A stretch of DNA of 64,000 nucleotides from Salvator merianae (GCA_003586115.2 QVOM02000073.1:26486186-26550185); one strand, 5' to 3'; counted from the stretch's first letter, positions 46,831-57,290 are shown. The notes: a model not told the origin generated them from the sequence alone. Numbers and translations are program-made.

Positions 46831-46859
46831 CTACAGCTAGACTAGCTAGGGCCATTTGT

Positions 46860-47326
46860 CTAATGCAGACAAAGTGTGATGAGGACAGACAGAAGTTCTT
46901 TTCCCTATCATACAACACTAGGACCAGGGGACACTCTATGAAGCTGATGGGTTGGAGAGTTAGGACCAACAAGGGGAAGTATTTTTTCACCCAGAGGGTC
47001 ATCAAACTATGGAATTTATTACCAGATGAGGTAGTGATAGCCATCAGCCTAGATAGCTTTAAGAAAGGACTGGACAGATTCATGGAGGTCATGTGTATCA
47101 ATGGCTACTAGAATGGATGTCTAGGTACTGCCTCCAGGTTGGAAAGACAGGTAGGATGCCTGTAAAACCATTTGCGAGGAGTCAAGAGCAGGTGAAGGTT
47201 TTACCTTTTTATCCTGCTTGATAATGCCCAGAAGCAATCGGTGGGCCACTGTGTGAAACAGAATGCTGGACTAGATAGGCCATGCCCTGATCCAACAAGG
47301 CTCTTCTTATGTTCTCTTATGCTATG
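46860..47326 (+). mobile_element. CR1 LINE C-terminus and 3' UTR
   Basis: The frame 46863-47111 encodes the intact CR1 end: KFFSLSYNTRTRGHSMKL, then VRTNKGKYFFTQRVIKLWN, then LLPDEVVIAISLDSFKKGLD and a stop. The UTR follows with CAATGGCTACTAGAATGGAT, GAATGCTGGACTAGATAGGC and a CTTCTTATGTTCTCTTATG tail. Heavily 5'-truncated; it abuts the Tc1 element. Confidence 0.93.
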
Positions 47327-47389
47327 TAGGGTGGGGCCTGCCTTAGACTTCACTAGCATATGGACAGCAGCTCTGCGTTGTGGAGCAAA

Positions 47390-47781
47390 TTCTGGAATAA
47401 GGCTAAGTGTGGAAAGAGCCTTATATTTTAGCAATAGAATCTTGATTCTGTTCTGAGAAGTAGTTGGCAACCAATGTAGTTCCTTAAGCACAATTGTAAC
47501 ATCTATGCAGACAAGTCCTCCTGGCCATTTTGCATTAGTTCAAGCTTTAAGAGCAGAAAACTCCATCTCGAATAGGTAATTCCTTCAATTTTCAAATACA
47601 GGAACTTTCTTTCCACACAGTCTGCATCTTGACAGGATTCAATCTCAGTAACTGGTTCAGAATATTCATAGCCTCTTCTGACTCAAACATTAATGCAGAA
47701 GAAACAGAACTGAATGTCATTATCATACTGATAATATTTCACATCAGAATTCTTGGTGATTATATGTAGTGGCTTCATATA
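47390..47781 (-). mobile_element. L2 LINE ORF2 fragment
   Basis: Minus-strand reading gives LYMKPL, YYQYDNDIQFCF (decayed YADDTQLYF reverse-transcriptase site), and further on LRNYIGCQLLLRTESRF with an alternative frame LKELHWLPTTSQNRIKILLL. This is the L2 order. Stops and shifts throughout. It is cut on the plus-strand right side by family V at 47782. Confidence 0.78.
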
Positions 47782-48000
47782 GGGCCTTTCTGCATTTACT
47801 TCAGATCCATATTAGGAGCACTTGCAGTCAGCTTCAGAGCCTCATCAGTCTGCACATTAGTCAACAGGGCTTAGTCCAAAACATGGGGGCAATTCTGACC
47901 AGGTCCCATGCATCCCTGTTGAAATCCACATTTTAACCACCAAATTCCTTCGACTTAGTGCCCCCCCCCCCAATAGTTCATCTCGAAATTTTGGTGTGCT
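47782..48000 (-). mobile_element. Family V terminal fragment
   Basis: GGGCCTTTCTGCATTTACTT, then GCAGTCAGCTTCAGAGCC and GTCTGCACATTAGTC match the reversed right end of copies at 18.7 and 35.2 kb. It is placed directly in the L2 sequence. Similarity fades after about 47880; a C12-type run lies near 47961. Confidence 0.5.
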
Positions 48001-48116
48001 TGCACTGCAACAGACTGTTGGAGGTGGTAATGTTGGAGGTAGATGTATTCTGGATAAAGCTGGACAATACCGGTGCAGTCGGGAGGATTTCACCAAAGAG
48101 GCCACAGTGGACCTTT

Positions 48117-49139
48117 TAGCCTATTCACACTTTCTACCTAAGAATGGACTAATTAGCCCATTCTAAGGTGGAATAGACCCCATCATGCAGACATCATCTG
48201 CACGATGGGGCCTATAAACTTATCTGCACCATGGCGACCAGCAGCAGTCCAATGCGCGATGGGCAATGGGGCCTACCCCTTCACATGGGCCCCAATTGGG
48301 CCCACAATGCCCTGATCAGGCCTGCAACACCGGATGGGGCTGTGCTGCACACCATCCAGCATTCTGCTACCCAACTGAGCATGTACTGGACAGTGGCCTC
48401 AGCAGTAGCCTGCAAGCATTGGGTCACTGCCATGGCAACCAGGAGGCCCGCACAGTGTGCAAGTGCAATGTGGATCGTGCCTACGCACTGGACCCCTCGC
48501 TGTAGTGCCATCAGGCCTACCCAATCAGGCCCGTGGCATCCCAATTGGGCCCAAACAGCCCAATTGGGGTGATCAAGCCACCCCAATGGGGCCACGCAGG
48601 CCCTATTGGGTTGCCATGGGCCCGATCAAGTAGCCCCAATAGCGCTACAGGTAAAGGGGCCAGCATGCAGGCAGGATCGGCATCATGACTCTGCACTGTG
48701 CAGGCCTTCCAGTTGCCATGGCAGTGGCCCAATGCTTGAAGGCTGCTGTCATGTGAATACCTGGTTCTGATCAGGCACCAGAACACCGTATGGGGGGCAG
48801 CATGGCCCATAAGATGCCCCAGGTCTGATCAGGGTATTGGCCCAATTGGGGCCCATGTGAAGGGGTAGGCCCCATTGCCCATCACACGTGCATGATCATC
48901 ATGATGGGCCTGTTGCCTAGAAGATGGCCACCGCTATCATGCAGGTAAGTGTGAATGCAAGCTTACCAGAAGCTCACTTTGAGCTTCAGGTAAGGTTGCA
49001 TACTGCTAATTACTGCACCAGCAGTGTTAGCGATCAGTAGCGGATGAGGTCCACTGGTCGCTGCAATCGTCTTCTGGTGCGAACGCACTTTACTAGCAAG
49101 TATTCTGAATGCTTGCTGGGCCAAAGTGTGAATAGGCCC
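48117..49139 (+). mobile_element. Family G element, long foldback copy
   Basis: Left end TAGCCTATTCACACTTTCTA; right end read inward GGGCCTATTCACACTTTGGC. TTT is duplicated at 48114-48116 and 49140-49142. The 1,023-bp interior contains a large inverted repeat (48258-48883) of GC-rich GGGCCCAATTGGG-type sequence, then the family's CATGCAGGTAAGTGTGAATG, GAAGCTCACTTTGAGCTTC and GGTGCGAACGCACTTTACTA blocks. No transposase; the mirrored open frames on both strands arise from the inverted repeat. Confidence 0.8.
48258..48883. repeat. Long inverted repeat, about 310-bp arms
   Basis: GATGGGCAATGGGGCCTACC at 48258 is mirrored by GGTAGGCCCCATTGCCCATC ending at 48883, near-perfect for the outer 50-60 bp. 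GCAAGCATTGGGTCACTGCC (48412) is mirrored near 48720-48739. Both pairs centre at about 48571-48576. Confidence 0.88.
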
Positions 49140-49255
49140 TTTCTCCTGTGTTAATGGACCATGTTCTAGTTCTGTAATAGATCACGACTTGTCTTTGCCC
49201 CCTTTTGTTTCTTTTTTACAGCTTATTTATTAGGGATTTTTCTCTTTTGACTCAA
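49140..49255. other. Spacer between two family G elements
   Basis: 116 bp of AT-rich sequence. Confidence 0.5.
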
Positions 49256-50192
49256 TGGCCATTTTCACACTTACTATGCTAGCTCTGTCCTAGTGTAATT
49301 CTTAACTATGCAGCATGTGCACTGTCCACACTGCACAGCTAAAAATGGGTCCTGAAGCTGGCCACCGGCATTGGCGGTGCGAATGTCAGTAACCATGCCT
49401 GAACCTCTTCATGGCAATGGCCAGCAAGCATCTGGCCACTGCCATGGTGACTGGCAGCAGCTCTGACTGCATGCATGTGCATCCATGATCACTCAGTCAG
49501 GCCTTCCAGATTGCACAGGCCTGATTAAGCCTGTGCAATGCCCTAATTGGCCCTGTGATGCCAGATCAGGCTAGGCGATGCCCTATCTGGCCTTGCAAGG
49601 CCCAAACAGATGTGCCCCCGATTGTCACCACAGCAGTGACGAGCAAGTGTCTGGATGCTGCAATAGTGACCGGCAGGCCTGCACTGTGCACAGGGGCAAC
49701 CAGTTGTTCATGCCTGCATGATGGGCCAATCACACCAGCACCATCAGGCCTATATGATCGGGCAACATGATGTCCAATTGGTCAGCATTTGCCTGATTGG
49801 GGCATCGCCTAGCTTGATGGTACTGCTGCGACTGCCCCATCGCATAGGCGATCGGGCACCAGAACATTGGACTGGGCATTGAACGGGCCCATTCGGCATC
49901 ACAGACCCAACTGGGGCACCATGCTGGCCCAATTGGGCCTGACTGCCCCATCGCACTTGCGTGATCGCGTGATCGCGTATGAGCAATGGGCACATCGCGT
50001 GCAAGATGGCTGCTGCCATGCAGGTAAGTGTGAATGGCATCTTACCTGGTGTTCACTATGAGCTTCATGTAAGGTTCCAGACTACTTTTTAGGGCACTAC
50101 TGGTGGTAGCAATTGGGAGAGGATGAAGCCCATTGCCGGGTGCTGCAGTCTTGTGCGGTGTGAACACACTTGGATAGCAAGCAAATAGGCCC
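49256..50192 (+). mobile_element. Family G element, long copy
   Basis: Left end TGGCCATTTTCACACTTACT; right end read inward GGGCCTATTTGCTTGCTATC, followed inward by AAGTGTGTTCACACCGC. The 937-bp interior resembles the previous copy: CCATGCAGGTAAGTGTGAATG and CACTATGAGCTTCATGTAAGG, plus inverted words (GCTAGGCGATGCCC at 49570 and its complement at 49800-49813). Flanking triplets do not match, so one boundary may have eroded. Confidence 0.72.
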
Positions 50193-50939
50193 CTTGTGAC
50201 TACCGTTAGCTTGGTCTTCTGTATAATGATACTTATCCTCTGGAATTCTTTTCCTTCTGAATTATATCCTTTAATTGCCTACTGAAGTTCTACAATTTCA
50301 TCTAGGCTTTCCTTGCCTGCCTATTTCATCCATTGTTTGTTTTAAATATTCTACTAGAATTGATTTCATCATTTCTTTATTTTTGTTTTCATGTTTGCTT
50401 TTATGGATTTTACAGTAAAGTGTTTTGAGATGTTTTATGGGAAGCAGTATGCAAATGTTTTAAATAAATAAACAGGTATCCTTGTTAATTCATTTTAATT
50501 CTTTTAAATTTTTAATTCTTTTAATTATGCCAAGAAGTTATCCATAAAAATATATTTACTGAAAAGGAAAGATGTGCCTACAATGTGCACATTACTGAAA
50601 ATAATGCATAAATTAACAGATACAAATGGCTAGTATTTGTAAAACCCAGAAGACTAGGTTTAAAATCCTTACTTAATGATGGGAACTTGCTCGGTATCTA
50701 TAAGATAGTAATTGTCCTTAAGCTTTGGCCTGTACAACACAGCTGCTTTAAGGATAAAATGGAGAGAAGAATAATGTTGTAAGTCACTCTTAACTCCTTA
50801 AGGTGCAGTATCAATGCAATTAATTAAGTAAGTAAGTAATATAAAGTTCTGCATAGTATTTTCATAAATATTTGTATGACAAAAATAGCTATATTAGAGT
50901 CACTGCACCACATGTCACCACACTTATCTGGTGCTCTGC
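50193..50939. other. Mostly unassigned; LINE-like tail
   Basis: 50395-50471 ends GTTTTGAGATGTTTTATGGG, AAGCAGTATGCAAATG and AAATAAATAAAC, an L2-like 3' tail. The remainder is AT-rich with (TAAGTAAG)n at about 50824-50838. Confidence 0.45.
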
Positions 50940-51446
50940 CCACTCCTGAAGATGAAACCCATTCCTAGATGTCTTCCTTTTGCAGAGCTTGGGTCTGGTT
51001 CACTCCTGTGTCAGCTGTGTGCAAGACTGGCAGCCAATGGACAGACCAACTTCCTCTCCAATAGCCCAAGCCCATTGTACAAATGGTTGAAAGTAGTCAA
51101 CTTTTGCCCCCCTGAAAACTTCAATGCTGGGGATCTTTTGTTCCCCAGCCTTGAAATTCACACAGGCTGGGATGTGTGAGCCCAGTGCACAGCCCTCCAC
51201 TTCACTCCTGGTTGAAGCAAGCACTCTGGCCCTGGGCAGACCCCTCCTGTGCAAGTTTAATTTCCAAATTTATGTGTTTCAGGTAGTTTCAAAGGCAAGT
51301 GATCTTCACTAGAAAGAAAAAGAGACCTTACAGATGCTGGTGACTTTAAAAATGTATTTTGTTTTTAAAAAATCATATCAAAATTGACTAGGTTCATTTT
51401 AGCACATTGCCATAAGGGACATGGTGCAGCTGACTAGCCAGATGAA
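50940..51446. other. Unassigned repeat-like stretch
   Basis: 50940-51260 is GC-richer (TTCCCCAGCCTTGAAATTCA, CACACAGGCTGGGATGTG) and may belong to the V/W/Y group, but no unambiguous match was made. Confidence 0.35.
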
Positions 51447-51833
51447 GGCTGGGTTCACACTTACCATCCTAGTGTTACAATCAAACACGTGCAGTGTGAA
51501 TGGCTGGCTGGAATCCCCATGACAACGTTCGAACCAGCACCCGGTGCACAGTGAGAAGTTACCATGGTGATCTGGCAGCTGCAAATGATTGTGCGGCCAC
51601 AGCCACGCACCTATGCTCCCACACCAAGCAGCACCCGGAAGATGTGCAGGTCTGCCATTCCAGGCATCCCAGGCATCGCTGGTCAGCCTGTGGACTGTGT
51701 TTTAGCTATCCACACTTGGATTGCTCCAGGGAGGACTTGATCAACTCTGCATGAGCTGTGGCACCAGCCAGGTGCAGATGGAGAGATCAGCAAGCAGCCT
51801 GGATCATTCCAAAAGGTAAGTGCAAACAGGCTC
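51447..51833 (+). mobile_element. Family G element, short copy
   Basis: Left end GGCTGGGTTCACACTTACCA; right end read inward GAGCCTGTTTGCACTTACC. Flanking triplets GAA and AAA (2 of 3). The interior retains the CAGTGTGAATGGC and GGCATCCCAGGCATC words. The central part differs from other copies. Confidence 0.65.
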
Positions 51834-52706
51834 AAACTCTTGGGTCATCCCATCACCACAATTCTGTAGAAAAGGTGCCTTTAAAAGTGTTCTAGATAGC
51901 TCATGCATGGATAGAAATAAATAAATATAGAAACTTCTTAAATTCTAGACTGAGTCAAGAATTCCACTTATTATAACTGGAAGAACATTTTCTCAAATTG
52001 GTACAACATCAAAGTGTTCTTGCTCTCTGTAAAAATAGAGACAAACCAGAACATATTCTTCATTTCTTATTAATGTGCAATTCAGTCATCCCATAATGTT
52101 GTAGCAAAGGGGCATAACATTTCTTTATGTCTATATTTTTCAAATGGCTGTAAATTCTGACTGTTAAATTTAGGGAGTACATTTATTCTATCTCAATATA
52201 AAATATGAATTGTTGCCAGAAAGAGGTACTACTACTACTACTATACTGAGATGAATTCACTGGAAAAAACAAACACATTCTTTTGGAAATGTATTTTGGG
52301 AAATGGAAGAAACTGACAGAATGATTAACTGGATAAACATAACAGTAACAGGAAGAAAGCATTATTTAAGTGATTTTTTTTTTTCAAGAATGAAAGAACA
52401 TGCTCTTAAAGAAATGTTTGCAGAGATTCTGTAAACAAAATATCAAACTCATGCCTCACAAACTTTCTGGATTTATTTTAGGCTTGATGTCCTATAACTT
52501 TAGGGTCCTGTGCCATGAACTCAGTAAAATGTCCATGAAATATGCAAAATGATCACTGCAACAGCGTCTATTAAGAAAAATAATGAAATCATGCAGATTT
52601 GTCAATCTGCATAATTTAAGCAGGTTGGAAACTTTAACTTTTCTTGTTTAGGAATTCAAATAATGATAATACTTCTGTCTACTTTCTCACCACTTATAGA
52701 AACAAA
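51834..52706. other. Unique AT-rich DNA
   Basis: A (TAC)5-like run at 52230-52244 and a T10 run near 52374-52383. Nothing coding. Confidence 0.4.
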
Positions 52707-53204
52707 AGGTCTGTTCGCGCTTGCTACTAGCAAGCATCAAGAATGCTTGCTAGTCAAGTGCATCTGCACCTTGTGGAGGCCTGGGCATGCTACAGCTGCT
52801 CCCTACACCACATACCTATGGAGTGCTAATTATTGCTCCACAACCTTAACAGGAGGTGATAGTCAGCTTCTGGTAAGGTGCATTTGCACCTATCTGGTGT
52901 AGTAGCATCCAGGCTGGTGTAATACACTGATTGCACATGTGTGATTAGGCAATTAGGCCTGAACACACATGCACAGGCCTGCACACTGGTCACCATGACA
53001 GTTGCCAGACACATCACAGCTGCCGCCATGGCAAGGATCAGGCATGGCTACCAGCATTCACACTACAAATGCCAGCAGCCGGCTTCAGGTAAATAATTAG
53101 GACCCTGCAGTGTGGACAGTGTCTGCACTGCAAGGCTATTCTGCTTTATCCCATTCTAAGGTGGATAATTCTTCCATTTTAAGGTGGATAGTGTGAAAAG
53201 GCCC
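52707..53204 (-). mobile_element. Family G element
   Basis: Left end AGGTCTGTTCGCGCTTGCTA; right end read inward GGGCCTTTTCACACTATCCA. Triplets AAA and AAG (2 of 3). Subterminal TAGCAAGCATCAAGAATGCT and GCTTGCTAGTCAAGTGC are the inverted-word block of the family. Collinear with 63503-63966 on the same strand. Confidence 0.8.
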
Positions 53205-53228
53205 AAGGAAGCCACCTTTCAACTTTAT

Positions 53229-53240
53229 TCTTTCTTTCTT

Positions 53241-53275
<35 letters not shown>

Positions 53276-53295
53276 GGCTATCTGTCACCTATATC
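53229..53295. repeat. (TTTC)n(TATC)n microsatellite
   Basis: Four TTTC units then about nine TATC units, ending in interrupted repeats. It provides the target of the MITE at 53303. Confidence 0.93.
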
Positions 53296-53341
53296 TATCA
53301 ATCAGTGGCAGCTCATAGTTTTAAGAGCAGTGATGGCAGGT

Positions 53342-53468
53342 TTGGGAACGTGGTTTTCCTTGGTATGCCAATATTAAGAGCAGCTCAGGGTGCAGTGTAT
53401 GTTTTGTGGCCAGCAATTGCACAACTTGCACGTGTGATCTTCCATCCTTAAAACTACTAGCTGCCACT
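53342..53468. repeat. 127-bp direct repeat, copy 1
   Basis: Identical base for base to 53560-53686. One copy is followed by a hAT end, the other by the uninterrupted MITE terminus. Confidence 0.97.
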
Positions 53469-53558
53469 AGGGGTGTGCACGAAGCTTCGTACCACCCGAA
53501 TTTCGATTGAATTTCGTGATTTCATTCCCTTCGCATCGAATGCGAAGGGCAACAGAAA
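53468..53558 (+). mobile_element. Partial hAT MITE, cut by assembly gap
   Basis: TAGGGGTGTGCACGAAG and the following 75 bp closely match the start of the 30162-30816 element (shared CCCTTCGCATC and ATGCGAAGGGCAAC). It stops at an N (53559); the other end is absent. Confidence 0.9.
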
Positions 53559-53559
53559 N
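53559..53559. other. Single N: assembly gap or ambiguous base
   Basis: The only N in the window. It separates two identical 127-bp sequences. Confidence 0.97.
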
Positions 53560-53686
53560 TTGGGAACGTGGTTTTCCTTGGTATGCCAATATTAAGAGCA
53601 GCTCAGGGTGCAGTGTATGTTTTGTGGCCAGCAATTGCACAACTTGCACGTGTGATCTTCCATCCTTAAAACTACTAGCTGCCACT
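53560..53686. repeat. 127-bp direct repeat, copy 2
   Basis: Identical to 53342-53468. It continues into GCTATCTATC, the expected empty-site sequence. Confidence 0.97.
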
Positions 53687-53695
53687 GCTATCTAT

Positions 53696-55156
53696 CTAAA
53701 TAGCAAATACAGAGAGTCATAGAGTGTACTTGGTCACAGGGTTGTGTCTATGATGCATAAACTCTCCTACGGGCATCTCTCAATACTCTGTGTTAATTTG
53801 TATCTTGAAAGCTCATCCCTGAGTTTTTGTCTGAAACTTACTTTGCCCTAGAACAGTTTACTTGGAGCCTCCTGCAGACTGCAGTTGCTGAAATAGGTCT
53901 TCCTCTTCACATTCCAAAATACAGTATATTTAGTTAAGAAGCCAGCTATGACAAATATTCCCTGCGCATCAGACCAACTAACATAAGTGCTTCATCCAAG
54001 GCCAGCTTGTCAGCTGCTCCCAAAGCAAGCAGAACAGCAGCAGCAGCATCAATCAAGACGAAAGCACAGAGCTTCCCTCTGGAACACAATCAGGACTCCA
54101 GTCAGTGGAATTAATTTTCATCCTGACAAAAATCTTGCAGTGATTCACTCTGTGGGCCTTCAGTCTATTGTTAATCCAGATCTGATTCTGAATAAAGTTC
54201 TGTCACCATTTTTTCTCTCTCCCCTAAATGAACTCATTACAGTCCTGGTTCTTTTGAATGTTGATATTTTTGTATACTTGTTTATCAAATTTAATAACCA
54301 TCCTTCCTTTAAAAGCTTTCAAAAATTCTGAGCATCATCAGTCAGCAACATCTGTTAATAAACTATAGCATGTGCACACACAAAAGTTAAGGATATGAAA
54401 CTACATGCGTATGTTTTGCTGGCCTGTGCCTCACCTCAGAAAAAAATAAAGAGTTACCAGTGTTTGGGGCACATGTGCATGCTGTAAATTTTGATTGTGT
54501 GTCATACCCTACACCCTAAAAGAGAACAGTTTTTTTTTTTCCTGCTAATATTTTTTCACTTGAAATATGCCTTGCTACACAATTGTGTGCATTTGCATGC
54601 TTTCAAAACACCATTCATTGTATGTAATTCCATTTTAACCATTATGTGAGCAATATCTTATAATCTGAGAAAAAAGTAGACCAAATGAAAAATATTTTAA
54701 AATTTTCAGACTATTTGTACTTAGAAAAGACAATTTAATTTAAACTACTTTCTTCAGTTTAAGATTGAAATGAAGAGTATTTTGAGTTTGAAGTTCCTAA
54801 TTAACTTACTTTGGAGCTATAAGAACACAACAAAGAATTTTCTGAGAACTTTAATAGAAGGCTTTGTACTTGGTAATGGGAGTTCCAGGTGCTGCTATGA
54901 TTTTACAGGTCTTAGTTATTTTCTGTAGACATCATAGAAAGAGATGCCTCTAAAACTGGAGTGACTTGACATGACCCTATCTTTAGTAAGGTCATTAGAA
55001 AAATACTGTATTTTGCTCTGGCATACACAGTCCAACCTGCCTGAACTTTGTAATTTGTCATCCAAGAACTTCTACCACACTTGTAATGAAGTCATGTCTT
55101 ACCACAGACATAGGCTAATGAGAAAAAATGTAATTCATTCAGAACTGGGGACATAA
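53696..55156. other. Unique AT-rich DNA
   Basis: Open frame at 53987-54331 (glutamine-rich QQQQHQ start) lacks a recognisable domain. T12 at about 54529-54541. No repeats identified. Confidence 0.35.
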
Positions 55157-55246
55157 TAATTGTAGTAGTAATAGTAGCAGTAGCAGCAACAGCAGCAGCA
55201 GCAATAATAAGAATAAGAATAAGAATAAGAATAATAGAATAATTGT
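55157..55246. repeat. Trinucleotide and (AAGAAT)n microsatellite
   Basis: AGTAGTAAT and AGCAGC units pass into four AAGAAT-type hexamers. Confidence 0.9.
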
Positions 55247-55659
55247 TTCCCATATAAGATATTTTGACTTTATCCTTCCATTGGCCATTCACTTTACTTT
55301 GTGGTGCCTGATGTCTTGGCAATAGAAGGTGATTTTCTTAATAGTTTTGCTGGTTGAATAATATCCAACAAGAGGTTGGTGATGAAGGCAAATTTCAAAT
55401 TCATTACTGAAATGGAATTACTTCACTGTGTTGTCCTGGAACTGAAGGAATCCTATTGAAGAATATGGCTGGATCAGTCCCTATGGTTATGCTGTGCCAC
55501 CAGACTTGGAAAGGGCCAGAGAACCTTGGCATTTAAACTTTCTGAGTTCCTTGGAGTGTCTTTCCTTCCAATTCGTGTGGATTATGATGAACAAATAACA
55601 AATGGCAATCTATTGAATTAGAATTGCTAGAATCACAGCAATCACATTTGCTTCTAAAA
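55247..55659. other. No feature recognised
   Basis: May include degraded upstream L2 sequence. Confidence 0.35.
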
Positions 55660-56148
55660 TGACAGGAGTTTCTGATCAGATACACACCACACCAGTCTTG
55701 AAAGATCTACACTGGTTACCTATACACTGTCAAGACCAATTCAAGGTGTTGATGTTAACCTATAAAACCCTAAATAGCTTAGGCCCCTAATGTCTGAAGA
55801 AGCACCTTCTTTTATATAGCTCTGTCCAAGTACTAACATATAAGACGATACCCTCTCATATGACACTGCCCTTCACCTCTGAGGGTGTCACAGCTAAAAG
55901 ATGAATGCTCCCCCAGACTTTGGAACACCTTCCTCTGGAGGCACCAACCTTATATAGCTTTTGGCACCTGATTAATACATACCATTTCACCCAGACGTTT
56001 GATACTTAGCTTCCAGTGAATGCTGTCTTGCAAGGTTATATTTTAAGTATGTTTTAGTCAGTTTTAGGGATTTTATCTTTTTTTATTGTTGTAACCTAGC
56101 CTGGATGAAGGGTGGGATATAAATACTTGAATAAATAAATTATTAAAT
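55660..56148 (+). mobile_element. L2 LINE 3' fragment with tail
   Basis: The plus strand gives TPVLKDLHWLPIHCQDQFKV, then LMLTYKTLNSLGP (L2 'PVLKELHWLPV..R..FK.L.LTYKAL'). The end is GATGAAGGGTGGGATATAAA, then TACTTGAATAAATAAATTATT, the L2 3' terminus. In-frame stops occur. Confidence 0.87.
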
Positions 56149-56239
56149 ATCACATCAAGTTTATCCTCTTTTGGCTTAGACTTAGTGACAATGCCTCAGT
56201 CATTGCACCAATGGGAACCTTCACAAATCCAATTTAAAA

Positions 56240-56425
56240 CATGGATGCACAGGATGATACAGCAATTGAGACATTTTTGTCGAGGACAGGAAATTGTGAC
56301 CTACACCTGAAGGCATCTCCAACAGTGAATGAGCCCTTTGCTGGGGTGGCACGCTTTTCATAGGGCATCTCTTGCCATCACAGACAGAAATGTGGTGACC
56401 CAAGATGTGCTTGTGGATCCCTTCA
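56240..56425 (-). repeat. Unclassified repeat family R, copy 1
   Basis: GGACAGGAAATTGTGACC, GAAGGCATCTCCAACAGTG and GCCCTTTGCTGGGGTGGCA align with 58025-58125 over about 150 bp. The minus strand of both reads QQRA..LL..PS, so it may be an old coding repeat. Confidence 0.55.
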
Positions 56426-56680
56426 TATCCTAAGTTTCATCCACACCCGCATCCACACACCCACTTTAGCATCTGGAAGAAACCACTGGGAACTGCCATG
56501 AGGAGATTTGCATATGTCTACTTCTGAGACAGTCCATTTGCGGCCATAGTTACTAGTAAACTTGTAAATACTGAGCTCTGAGTTGCCAATTACTTTCACT
56601 GTAAAGCGTTCATGCTTTTTCATTCTTTCGTTTTCGCTGCCATTGAGCTGTAACAAGTAAAAGATTCCTAGCCACTGCAT
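56426..56680 (-). other. Open frame of unknown nature (possible exon or repeat ORF)
   Basis: An 85-codon minus-strand frame with a balanced composition, including RFTVKVIGNSELSIYKFTSN and GRKWTVSEVDICKS. An acceptor-like TTTACTTGTTACAG precedes codons for LNGSEN. The downstream side runs into repeat family R, so it could be part of that repeat. No domain was recognised, no initiation context is convincing, and no second exon was found. Confidence 0.2.
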
Positions 56681-56781
56681 ATTTTTAAGCTGGGTTTCAA
56701 TTACAGATTCATTTATAAGGAAACAAAAAAGATTTGTATGGTTAGCAATATAAAAAACTTTCAGAAAGATGTGTATGGAAT

Positions 56782-56820
56782 GGGGTGGGGATGGGGATGG
56801 GGATGGGGATGGGGATGGGG
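56782..56820 (+). repeat. (GGGGAT)n, quadruplex-prone
   Basis: Seven runs of four Gs separated by T or AT on the plus strand. Confidence 0.95.
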
Positions 56821-57290
56821 AACAACACCTTCTTCTTCATATTGCACAGATTACCTAGATGTTTACCACTGAACATTTGTTTATTTTGAAAAACAAAGGG
56901 TTGATAAATTTGATGTGTGCAATTTTACATGCTCATGTTCTTTCAGGTTAGCTTTAAAATTATGGCTTTCATTTTTAATCATGTCATAATATTGGGGTAG
57001 AAGTGAGAAAACCATGCCTACAATGCTTTAGCGTATATGAATTGCATAGGCAAGAGATATAATATATATAAGAGAATGGGTTTGTGTGGGTTGGGTGATA
57101 TTGTGAAGGAGTGAAAGCTGAGCACGTCAAACAAGTGAGCGAGCACAGGGGCCAAGTCAGAAGCTTTCAAAGCTGATGCAAGTCACTGAACGGCTGACAG
57201 CAACAGCACATGGACCTCTAAAAAGAACATTGTGTGCCTGGAATTTTTTAAAAGGGCTTGTGAAAAGACGACAATGTATATGTATGTGTC
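56821..57290. other. Unique AT-rich DNA
   Basis: 57100-57240 is GC-balanced and unique-looking. No coding feature. Confidence 0.35.

Larger units (their letters stand above)
53303..53687 (+). mobile_element. Short hAT MITE, split by a second insertion and gap
   Basis: Left end CAGTGGCAGCTCATAGTTTT; right end read inward CAGTGGCAGCTAGTAGTTTT. Near-identical 8-bp flanks CTATCAAT (53295-53302) and CTATCTAT (53688-53695) lie in the TATC microsatellite. Removing the duplicated 127 bp and the inserted hAT piece leaves a MITE of about 165 bp. The CAGTGGC ends relate it to the GC-rich hAT at 15137. Confidence 0.85.

Noticed and set aside
48231..48810. Open frames on both strands with shared peptide words
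   Set aside because: Produced by the large inverted repeat in the family G element, not by two genes.
56782..56820. Interstitial telomere repeat
   Set aside because: The unit is GGGGAT, not TTAGGG. It is a simple microsatellite.
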